Source of the DNA: Verrucomicrobiota bacterium
Lineage (GTDB): Bacteria > Verrucomicrobiota > Verrucomicrobiia > Limisphaerales > JADLHS01
Reading direction: 5' to 3'
Length of the DNA: 32,100 nucleotides
NCBI GenBank assembly: GCA_013140495.1
Contig: JABFSR010000042.1
Span: forward strand, 1 to 32,100
Shown: positions 15,952 to 23,358 of the stretch, piece after piece
How the letters are laid out: every line of letters starts with the position of its first letter
Numbering within the stretch: the stretch's first letter is position 1
Notes under the pieces: generated by a model
What the model saw: the letters and a program-made list of their open reading frames with translations, nothing else
What the model was told of the DNA's origin: nothing
Databases searched by the model: none
Program-made: the position numbers and the translations under genes

Positions 15952-17454
15952 ATGAGCAAAGCACTTGAACCTTGTCCCAATTTCATCGGCGGCGAATGGA
16001 TCGAATCCAAAACTGCGCGCACACCCGTCTTTAATCCTTCCATCGGCGAAGTGATTTCTGAATGTCCGGTCGGAAATCTCGCGGATGCAAACGCCGCCGT
16101 CGAAGCCGCGCAAGCCGCGTTTCCGGCGTGGATGGAAACGCCACCGGTCGAACGCGCCCGCATTCTCGGGCGGTTCAAGATGCTGATGGAGGATAATTTT
16201 GAAGACATTGTCCGCAGCAACACGCGCGAGCACGGCAAGACGCTCGTCGAATCGCGCGGCGACGTGAAACGTGGGATGGAAGTGGTCGAGTTCGCGTTGG
16301 GCGTGCCGTCGTTGATGATGGGCGAGGTGCTGGAGAACATCGCGCGCGGCATTGATTGCGAAGCCATCCGCCAGCCGCTCGGCGTCTGCGCGGGCATCAC
16401 GCCGTTCAACTTTCCCGCGATGGTCCCGCTCTGGATGTATCCCATCGCCATCGCATGCGGCAACACGTTCGTTCTCAAGCCGAGCGAAAAAGTTCCGCTC
16501 ACCGCGATCAAGATCGCGAAGCTGCTGGAGAAAGCCGGGCTGCCGAAGGGCGTGTTGAACATCGTTCACGGCGGACGCGATGTCGTGGATGCGCTGCTCA
16601 CGCATCCGAAGGTGAAGGCGATTTCATTCGTCGGCTCGACGCCCATCGCGCGCTACATCTACGAAACCGGCACGAAGCACGGCAAGCGCGTGCAGTCCAA
16701 CGGTGGCGCGAAGAATTACGTCATCATCATGCCGGACGCGGACGTGGAGAATTCCACCCGCGGCGTGATCGAAGCGGCGTTTGGTTGCGCGGGCGAACGT
16801 TGCATGGCGGGTTCGACGGCGGTTGTGGTCGGTGGCGCGGAAAAATCAGTTTTGCCCACGCTCATCGAGGCCACTAAGCGCATCAAAGTCGGTCCAACCG
16901 ACCGCGAAGCGCAGCCGGACATGGGCGCGGTCATCACCAAGCAACATCGCGACCGTGTTTTGGAATTGATCGAAGCTGGCGTTAAGGAAGGCGCGAAGAT
17001 TCCCGCTGATGGTCGTGGCGTAAAAGTCAGCGAAGCTCCTAATGGTTTCTACGTTGGCGCGACGATTCTGGATCACGTTGACCGTGGCATGACCGTGGCG
17101 AAGGAGGAAATTTTCGGCCCGGTGCTGAACGTGATGCACATGGAAGATTTGGGCAAGGCCATTGGGCTGGCGAACAAGTCCATGTATGGCAACGGTGCAT
17201 CTATCTTCACGCGGAGCGGCAAGGCCGCGCGCGAATTCAAACACAGCGCCAAGGCCGGCATGATCGGCATCAACATCGGCGTGCCGGCTTCGATGGCGTG
17301 GTTTCCGTTCAACGGCTGGAATGAATCGTTCTTTGGCGACCTGCACATGCAAGGCAGGGAGGGAGTTCAGTTCTTCACGCAACAAAAAGTCACCACGAGC
17401 CGCTGGTTCAGCTACGGCGAAGGCGATATCTGGCATAGCGAACCGCAGAAATGA
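15952..17454 (+). CDS. mmsA: CoA-acylating methylmalonate-semialdehyde dehydrogenase
   Basis: 500 residues of the aldehyde dehydrogenase superfamily in the MmsA branch: NFIGGEWIES at the start, GITPFNFPAM with oxyanion Asn153, LKPSEKVPLTAI, FVGSTPIARYIYETG, NGGAKNYVIIMPDAD and the nucleophile Cys284 in CAGERCMAGS. The downstream EEIFGPVL and the MmsA-like PFNGWNESFFGDLHMQGREGVQFFT are also present. A Glu is missing at the usual general-base position (NGGAK in place of ELGGK), as is typical of CoA-acylating members. It converts methylmalonate semialdehyde plus CoA to propionyl-CoA, CO2 and NADH, in thymine, valine or inositol breakdown. Its product feeds PrpC, encoded 12 bases upstream. Confidence 0.93.
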   Translation: MSKALEPCPNFIGGEWIESKTARTPVFNPSIGEVISECPVGNLADANAAVEAAQAAFPAWMETPPVERARILGRFKMLMEDNFEDIVRSNTREHGKTLVESRGDVKRGMEVVEFALGVPSLMMGEVLENIARGIDCEAIRQPLGVCAGITPFNFPAMVPLWMYPIAIACGNTFVLKPSEKVPLTAIKIAKLLEKAGLPKGVLNIVHGGRDVVDALLTHPKVKAISFVGSTPIARYIYETGTKHGKRVQSNGGAKNYVIIMPDADVENSTRGVIEAAFGCAGERCMAGSTAVVVGGAEKSVLPTLIEATKRIKVGPTDREAQPDMGAVITKQHRDRVLELIEAGVKEGAKIPADGRGVKVSEAPNGFYVGATILDHVDRGMTVAKEEIFGPVLNVMHMEDLGKAIGLANKSMYGNGASIFTRSGKAAREFKHSAKAGMIGINIGVPASMAWFPFNGWNESFFGDLHMQGREGVQFFTQQKVTTSRWFSYGEGDIWHSEPQK

Positions 17455-17818
17455 CCATCAACGAGATGGTTCTGCTCGCGGATACGAAGATGCAGGCGTC
17501 CTGTCTGTAACTTTCGACTTCAAATAGCAACGAATAAACTTCTCGAGTTGAACACGGGTGAAAATGTCGCAAAGCGCGGGCTAATTACCCTCAGTTACAT
17601 CGGTCGTACGGGTGTTAGCAAAAAAATACGAGGTAAAGTGCCTGATAAGGCCTCCCACCCGACTCTTGTCTGTATTTTTGCGGAGAAATACCTTGACATT
17701 TTGAGTGGCTAGTCTTTAATCGTCCTTGCGACCCAAATAGTTTATTTCTTTGTTTTGTTCGCACAACCGAACCTGATGGTAAAGCTCAGAAGAAACCTAA
17801 TTTAATTAAGACAACTAT
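17455..17818. other. Intergenic leader region of the PEP-CTERM operon
   Basis: 364 bases with no gene. It contains a small hairpin GCCT-GATA-AGGC (17640-17651) without a U-tract, a weak stem around 17580-17620, and the promoter candidate at 17693-17720. From there a leader of about 90 bases, AT-rich near its end, runs to the ATG at 17819. No riboswitch family was recognised. Confidence 0.5.
17693..17720 (+). promoter_or_regulatory. Strong sigma70-type promoter candidate for the PEP-CTERM genes
   Basis: Perfect -35 TTGACA (17693-17698), a 16-base spacer and TTTAAT (17715-17720), five of six matches to the -10 consensus. It lies about 98 bases upstream of the first PEP-CTERM gene in an otherwise empty intergenic region and is the best promoter match seen in the window. 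Confidence 0.6.
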
Positions 17819-18646
17819 ATGTGCTCACCCCGCTCGTTGGCATTGATGTTTTTGGCTGGTTGCCTTGGCACTCTTTCAGGTCAAGCTGCTGACTATACAC
17901 TTTCCCAAACAGTACTCGGAAAGACCACCTCTTTGGATATCAACACTGGCGCGGGCGCGGGTCTTTCCAATTGGAACGCTGGTGGAGTCAACCAGTTGAA
18001 TTACCAATGGTTTTATTATCGCGTCGGTTCTGGTGGTCCAGAGTCGCCTATTCAAAACATCAATCCCACTCCAACCACCATTTACAATGCAGCAACCAGG
18101 ACGCTTGATTTAACCTACGACAACGGCAGCTACAGTGTGAGGACGGTCTTTCAGCTTTCCGGGGGTAATACGCCGAACCTCAGCGAGTCCATCACTGTTC
18201 AGAACCATTCAGGGGACAACCTTGATTTTCATTTTTTCCAGTATTCAGATTTTGATTTGTGGGGCCTTGGCGGGGGGCAATCGGTTCAGTTCTTTACCAA
18301 TTCTGTAACCGGCCAGTACTACCGGGCACTTCAGACAGATGGGCTGCATACGGTCGAAGAGAAAGTTAACTCAGCCAACCCGCCCATTTCACATTTCGAC
18401 GCGCAGCTTGCAAATGTCACTCTCAACAGTCTGACCGATGGTAACCCTACCACCCTTTCGGACCAGGTCAGTGCAGGGGTTGGAAATGTTACCTTTGCCT
18501 ACCAGTGGGATGTCAATATAGCCAACAATGGCTCTTTCCAGATAAGCAAACTCCTGACAATCGTTCCCGAACCGAGCGCCCTTTCGATTCTCATCATGTC
18601 CATTGCAGTCGGGCGACTGATGCGGCGCAACAATGTTAAATCTTGA
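17819..18646 (+). CDS. PEP-CTERM sorting domain protein, copy 1
   Basis: 275 residues. An N-terminal signal peptide (about 1-23, ending GQAA) leads to a beta-rich body and a C-terminal sorting tail at 249-275. The tail has VPEP, then a hydrophobic helix (SALSILIMSIAVG), then a basic end (RLMRRNNVKS). Such tails are recognised by exosortases and the proteins are released or anchored at the surface, usually in exopolysaccharide-producing bacteria. The body shares motifs with the next gene: QWFYYR, NxSESI/KENI, DFHFFQYSDFDLWG, VTFAYQWD and a terminal 'L.I.P.PEP'. No known enzymatic domain is seen. No exosortase gene is in the window. The start codon lacks a strong ribosome-binding site. Confidence 0.85.
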   Translation: MCSPRSLALMFLAGCLGTLSGQAADYTLSQTVLGKTTSLDINTGAGAGLSNWNAGGVNQLNYQWFYYRVGSGGPESPIQNINPTPTTIYNAATRTLDLTYDNGSYSVRTVFQLSGGNTPNLSESITVQNHSGDNLDFHFFQYSDFDLWGLGGGQSVQFFTNSVTGQYYRALQTDGLHTVEEKVNSANPPISHFDAQLANVTLNSLTDGNPTTLSDQVSAGVGNVTFAYQWDVNIANNGSFQISKLLTIVPEPSALSILIMSIAVGRLMRRNNVKS

Positions 18647-18725
18647 CCTGTTGTTTATTCCTTTATTCCTGTTAACCTAAATTTCAACCTCGGAAAATCT
18701 CAACCAACCAATCGCCCACTACTTT

Positions 18726-19577
18726 ATGGAAAAAACTCATTCAATTTCCCGGAAGCCAGTCGAGGTTTCAGTAATTGGAACGACTCTTCTCTTGGCAGCA
18801 ACCATTTTTAGCCCGGTATTGTCCGGAGCAATCACTTTGACTGACAATGGGTCAAAAGCGATGATTGATCCAAATTCTGCAGCTGGCATGAATTGGTGGG
18901 ATGTGGACGGGGTGAACAATCAATTACAAAAGCAGTGGTTTTATTACCGGACAGGGGGAGGATTGGCGCAACCAATCAATACCATCAGTGCTGCCTCAAT
19001 CTTGAATCTTTCTGGCAACCAAGTGAGCGTCATCTACACCAGTCCCGGCTCGTTTTCACTCCAGGTTGACTATACTCTGAACGGTGGAGGGGTAGGAAGT
19101 GGCAATGCCCTTATCAAGGAAAACATCAGCATCCTCAATCTTGGGACAGGAAGTCTGGACTTCCACCTTTTTCAATACTCAAATTTCGATTTGCTTGGGC
19201 CTGATCATGACTCGGTTGGCATCGCAACCACAGGAAGCGGCTACGACTCGGTCGTCCAATGGCAGGGTGCGTTTGGTATTACGGAAGGAATCATTTCACC
19301 TGCGGCCAACCGTGCTGAAGCTGCTCTTGCATTCAGCACAGAAACCAGTCTCACGACGATTCCGGGTTACGATCTAAATAACAATCTAAGCTTGCTTGAT
19401 GGTGACGTTACCTGGTCGTTTCAGTGGGACAACGTCATCGCTGGGGGTGACGGATTATTTATCTTCAAAGATAAATCCATGACCATTGCCCCTGTGCCAG
19501 AACCTTCATCCATCGCGTTGATGGCCCTTGGTCTTGCTGCAATCAGGTTAACGTCACGCCGCCGCCCGGTGAAATAA
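18726..19577 (+). CDS. PEP-CTERM sorting domain protein, copy 2
   Basis: 283 residues, a diverged paralogue of the preceding gene 79 bases away, with no terminator between them. An N-terminal signal anchor (about 15-35, VIGTTLLLAATIFSPVLSGA) is preceded by a charged n-region longer than in copy 1. Shared motifs are KQWFYYR, LKENISILN-type strand, DFHLFQYSNFDLLG and VTWSFQWD. The sorting tail at 257-283 reads VPEPSSIALMALGLAAIRL followed by TSRRRPVK. The tandem arrangement indicates a local duplication followed by divergence. Function unknown; surface or extracellular location is expected from the sorting signal. A strong terminator 25 bases downstream closes the unit. Confidence 0.85.
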   Translation: MEKTHSISRKPVEVSVIGTTLLLAATIFSPVLSGAITLTDNGSKAMIDPNSAAGMNWWDVDGVNNQLQKQWFYYRTGGGLAQPINTISAASILNLSGNQVSVIYTSPGSFSLQVDYTLNGGGVGSGNALIKENISILNLGTGSLDFHLFQYSNFDLLGPDHDSVGIATTGSGYDSVVQWQGAFGITEGIISPAANRAEAALAFSTETSLTTIPGYDLNNNLSLLDGDVTWSFQWDNVIAGGDGLFIFKDKSMTIAPVPEPSSIALMALGLAAIRLTSRRRPVK

Positions 19578-19601
19578 TTACATACAGGTCTTCAATCCAC
19601 C

Positions 19602-19628
19602 AAAGCCGGCCCTTGGGCCGGCTTTTTT
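19602..19628 (+). terminator. Rho-independent terminator after the PEP-CTERM pair
   Basis: A perfect 10-bp stem (AAAGCCGGCC/GGCCGGCTTT) around a CTTG loop, running into a T-tract. It lies 25 bases after the second PEP-CTERM stop and is the clearest terminator in the window. Confidence 0.9.
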
Positions 19629-19640
19629 CTTCTCACGCCA

Positions 19641-22600
19641 TTGCTGTTTGAGCTATATTCTCATCAAACTAAAGCACACCAAACAACGCGTCCTCTCGTA
19701 AGATACTTGAATCCAGCCACTCCAATTCGAACAAGAGTAACTGCTATTCTTCTTATTTGTATAGGGGCGTTGGCCAGTATCTCACGCGTAACTGCAGGCG
19801 GAAGCGGGTTGAACACCATCGTCGTAGTCAACCAAAACAGCCCCGACTCATGTGAACTCGGAAATCACTTGAACGAACTTCGCTCTATCCCGCCGGAAAA
19901 TACTCTCCGTATTTCGTGGTCGGGCAACCCTGTTTCCTGGAGCAGTGAAGATTTCACGAACACACTCTTGAACCCGGTGACAACAATGCTGACGGCACGA
20001 GGACTTGCCAATCAAATTGATTACGTCGTCCTGTCAATGGGTATTCCGTTTCAGACCATCCTCAACGCAACCAATGTCAACAGCACAACCTCCGTGTTGT
20101 TCTATGGATTGAAAACAGATGGCGGCACAGATTTGAGCGTGACCAACAGCTTTGCCGCCAGCGAATCTGTATTCCGCCAGGCCAGACCCGCAAGTGCTCC
20201 TGGAATTTCATTTTTGACCACCATGATTACTGCGGAGTCGCTTGCCAGCGCAAAGCGGATCGTGAACCAGGGTGCTGCCAGCGACAATACTCTTCCGCTA
20301 CAGCCGGTCCTGCTTGGAAAGACCACCGATCCTGCCCGAAACATCCGCCATTTGATGTTCGACAACACCATGTTCAATGCGCGTGTCTTGGGAAAAAGTT
20401 CCATTCTGCGGATAAACTCTGACGATCCATCAGGCCAAGCCGGTTTGTTCGGATATCAAACCGGGTTGATGCGATACCAGGTGTCACCCGGGACATTCAT
20501 TCCGGGCGCAATGGCCGACAGTCTGACCTCGTATGGCGGAGTGATTTTTGGCCCGAACGACCAGACCAACTTGCTTGCCTTCATTGAAGCAGGGGCCGCC
20601 GGAAGTTATGGCACAGTGGCCGAACCGCTTGCCGACTTCGAAAAATTTCCCAACCCGCAGGTTTACTTTTACCAAGCCCGCGGGTTCTGCATGGCAGAGT
20701 GCTATTATCTCGGCATCGCACGCCCCTATCTGGGGTTGACCGTTGCCGAACCACTTGCTGCGCCGTTCGCGCTCCCTGGAACGGGCACCTGGGGTTCGGG
20801 CCTTTCCAATTCACTCATGACGGGCAACCCTCCTTTGACGGTCAATTTTTCCGAACACGACGCAACCCGGCCTCTCACGCAAATTGATCTGTTCGTAAAC
20901 GGGAAATTTCACATCACCATCACAAACCTTCTCCCCCGCCCCAACAACATTTTGTCGGTCGCCTTGAACGGCTATCCCATTTCCTACACCGTGCCGACCA
21001 ACGCAACCATCAGCAGCATCGCCTCCAATCTGACTGCGTTGATCAATAATCCTGCAGCCACCAACTCTACAAAGATCAGGGCCTTCCACTGGGGCGATCG
21101 CATTGAACTCCAATCCATCGCGACCAACCACTCGTCGTTCCCATTTTACACCACAGACTCTTCGTCACTCATTCAGTCCGGAGCTGTTTATCGTGTCCAA
21201 TACCTGCCGGCGTCTCTCCCGCCGCGCATCATCCCGAACAATCCCGACAGCTCTGGTCGCTACCGGATGCAGATGGAAATCCCCACAGCCTTGAATTACG
21301 TCATTCAAGCCTCGACGAATCTTGCAAATTGGCTGCCAATCTTCACCAACACAACACCCGGGCTGCTTGATTTTCGCGATTCGGACAGCACCAACTACGC
21401 ACGGCGTTTTTATCGCATCGCTGGACCCGTACCGGATCAACCTCCAAGACTTTCTGCAACAACCGCCACCAACGGAGCGACATTTCGGGTGCGAATGGAA
21501 AGCCAGGCCGGCCAACCAGCCGCGATCCTCGTCTCCACCAATCTGCTCGTTTGGACCCCTGTTGGAACGAATCAAGCAGGCGGTGTTATTGAGTGGGACG
21601 ATACCAACGCGTCATCCTTCCCGGGCCGGTTCTATCGCGCATGGCTTCCTCCCGGCCCGTTGCCAACCCTTTCCGCAACGAGCAACGCCTCCCAACCCAC
21701 TCTCATCCGCGTTGAGAATCCAATTCAACCCTATGTCGTCGAATCATCCACCAACGGAACTGCCTGGATGGGATTGATCACAAACTTTTTGTTTCACGAG
21801 ATTCAAGCCGCTGCAACGACCGATACCGGTGGCGCCGACATCTGCTCCACTTTCCTGAATTTCAGCCGCCCCACGTTTGCCACGAGTGAGGCTCACGGAA
21901 TGCTGGAATACAAAATCCCGGTCAATATCCCGATTTCAACCGGAGCTTGGATACAGTTGACCATCACCAAAACCAACGGGCAGGTGGTCATACTCGGGCT
22001 GACAAATCAGATTGCTGGAATCAGTGCGACAAACATTGCTGCCCAGCTTGTCGCCATGGTAAATGCGAACACTTATCTCCAAGGCAGCGATGGTCTGACC
22101 GCAGATGATTTCTCCTTCAACCCAAGTTTTGCGACTTTCTATCTGCGAGCGAGAAGTCCCGGCTATCAAGCCGCCGGCATCAGGGTCTATGCCCAACGAT
22201 CGGGATCCCTTATCATCATCCCTGGTGACAACAGTTACCTGACTCAAAATCTGTCCGACCTCCAACCCCGCAATCACCTCTACGTCACCGCAGGCGCACA
22301 CCAGATCAGCGCAAACTTCGCACTGGATACGACGCAACTCCCCGATGGTTGCCACGAGTTGACCGCCGTCGCCTACGAAGGGAGCAATGTCCGCACCCAG
22401 ACCCGCACCACCATTCCCGTCTGTATCAGCAACTCCCCGCTCTCCGCCACACTGACCTTGCTCGACCTGACCAACAACGCTCCCGCCCAGGCCACCTACC
22501 ATATTCAAGTTTCCGCCAATACCAACAACGTCAGCCTGACGACTCTTTACAGCACGGGCGGTGCGATCGGTTTTGCCGCAAAAAACCAAAACGCCACCTT

Positions 22601-22712
22601 TGACGTCATCGGTACAAATCTCTGCGCGGGACTGCATCCCTTCTACGCAATCGTCGAAACTTTCAGCGGGCAAAAATATCGGACACAGACAAGCTGGATT
22701 CGCTTGCAATAA
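19641..22712 (+). CDS. TIGR03790-like secreted protein with verrucomicrobial C-terminal modules
   Basis: About 1023 residues. The N-terminal part (about 55-400) fits the TIGR03790 family, of unknown function: LNTIVVVNQNSPDSCELGNHLNELRSIPPEN, then YVVLSMGIPFQT. Three modules follow that resemble a widespread verrucomicrobial C-terminal pattern: VIQASTNLANWLPI...RRFYRIAGP, ILVSTNLLVWTPV...GRFYRAWLPPGP and VVESSTNGTAWMGL. A hydrophobic stretch (TAILLICIGALASISRVTAGG, about 33-53) is the likely signal peptide. There is no ATG before residue 99; a TTG at 19641 or 19707 must start it, so the N-terminus is uncertain. The TTG at 19641 lies only 12 bases after the preceding terminator, which favours a later start or a leaderless message. 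No catalytic motif was recognised. Confidence 0.72.
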   Translation: MLFELYSHQTKAHQTTRPLVRYLNPATPIRTRVTAILLICIGALASISRVTAGGSGLNTIVVVNQNSPDSCELGNHLNELRSIPPENTLRISWSGNPVSWSSEDFTNTLLNPVTTMLTARGLANQIDYVVLSMGIPFQTILNATNVNSTTSVLFYGLKTDGGTDLSVTNSFAASESVFRQARPASAPGISFLTTMITAESLASAKRIVNQGAASDNTLPLQPVLLGKTTDPARNIRHLMFDNTMFNARVLGKSSILRINSDDPSGQAGLFGYQTGLMRYQVSPGTFIPGAMADSLTSYGGVIFGPNDQTNLLAFIEAGAAGSYGTVAEPLADFEKFPNPQVYFYQARGFCMAECYYLGIARPYLGLTVAEPLAAPFALPGTGTWGSGLSNSLMTGNPPLTVNFSEHDATRPLTQIDLFVNGKFHITITNLLPRPNNILSVALNGYPISYTVPTNATISSIASNLTALINNPAATNSTKIRAFHWGDRIELQSIATNHSSFPFYTTDSSSLIQSGAVYRVQYLPASLPPRIIPNNPDSSGRYRMQMEIPTALNYVIQASTNLANWLPIFTNTTPGLLDFRDSDSTNYARRFYRIAGPVPDQPPRLSATTATNGATFRVRMESQAGQPAAILVSTNLLVWTPVGTNQAGGVIEWDDTNASSFPGRFYRAWLPPGPLPTLSATSNASQPTLIRVENPIQPYVVESSTNGTAWMGLITNFLFHEIQAAATTDTGGADICSTFLNFSRPTFATSEAHGMLEYKIPVNIPISTGAWIQLTITKTNGQVVILGLTNQIAGISATNIAAQLVAMVNANTYLQGSDGLTADDFSFNPSFATFYLRARSPGYQAAGIRVYAQRSGSLIIIPGDNSYLTQNLSDLQPRNHLYVTAGAHQISANFALDTTQLPDGCHELTAVAYEGSNVRTQTRTTIPVCISNSPLSATLTLLDLTNNAPAQATYHIQVSANTNNVSLTTLYSTGGAIGFAAKNQNATFDVIGTNLCAGLHPFYAIVETFSGQKYRTQTSWIRLQ

Positions 22713-22754
22713 ATTGCACCCAAACCAACGACAGCAGTAGAGGCCGTCTCGCTA

Positions 22755-23234
22755 CTACTCCACCGACACGATCCTGGACGGCTGCTTCCTGCCCGCGAGC
22801 AGGAGTTGGGGACAATCACCAGATTTCTTTTCGAGGAGCTGTGCGCCCAAGGGCGATTGAAGGGTGATGACAAGAACCTCTTTCTTATCCTGCACCACCT
22901 CCGTGCCGCCAGCGCGAGGACCAATGAAGTAAAAAGTTGTCTCACCTCCGATCTCCAATTCCACGAGCGCTCCAATGCTGATGCTCTCCCCTGCGGCGAA
23001 TTTCCGAACCTCCAGCTTTTCAAACTCAGCGATGGCTGATTCTAATTCCGCCGCTTGCCGCGACTGACCGCGCGCGAGATATGACGCTTCCAATCCTCGG
23101 GTGTCGTATTTGCTCTCGGCCTTGCTTTGCTCATGTGTGGCCTCGGCGCGGGAGTTTTGAGCGGCACGAAAGTAAACAGCCAACTCATCCGTTAGTCTTG
23201 CAACAATTTTTCCAATGAGAGCGCGCTTGTTCAT
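22755..23234 (-). CDS. GreA/GreB-family transcription elongation factor-like protein
   Basis: 159 residues from the ATG at 23234 (MNKRALIGKIVARL); an upstream in-frame ATG at 23261 would add nine residues unlike the family. The N-terminal half is a charged helical hairpin or coiled coil (ELAVYFRAAQNSRAEATHEQSKAESKYDTRGLEASYLARGQ). The C-terminal half is a GreA-type FKBP-like domain with IGALVELEIGGETTFYFIGP and VITLQSPLGAQLLEKKSGD, ending RIVSVE. Gre factors enter the RNA polymerase secondary channel and stimulate transcript cleavage. This belongs to a short side family with ESKYDTRGLEASYLA; whether it cleaves transcripts is not known from sequence. It is transcribed alone, divergent from the PVC dehydrogenase gene and convergent with the TIGR03790-like gene. 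Confidence 0.82.
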   Translation of the reverse strand: MNKRALIGKIVARLTDELAVYFRAAQNSRAEATHEQSKAESKYDTRGLEASYLARGQSRQAAELESAIAEFEKLEVRKFAAGESISIGALVELEIGGETTFYFIGPRAGGTEVVQDKKEVLVITLQSPLGAQLLEKKSGDCPQLLLAGRKQPSRIVSVE

Positions 23235-23358
23235 CGAACAAAAAATATCAGTTACCTGCATCTCAGATCAATCGAAGTCGCTTTCAATTGGATCGTCATG
23301 AATTGAATTATGCTGGATCGGCAATGACTGCTCATCCATTCTCTGTCCTCACAAAATC

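Noticed and set aside
15412..16605. 397-codon minus-strand ORF spanning prpC and mmsA
   Set aside because: His/Arg-rich translation across two unrelated genes, typical of an antisense shadow.
17455..17692. Riboswitch or terminator after mmsA
   Set aside because: Small hairpins are present but there is no U-tract and no conserved riboswitch core that I can recognise.
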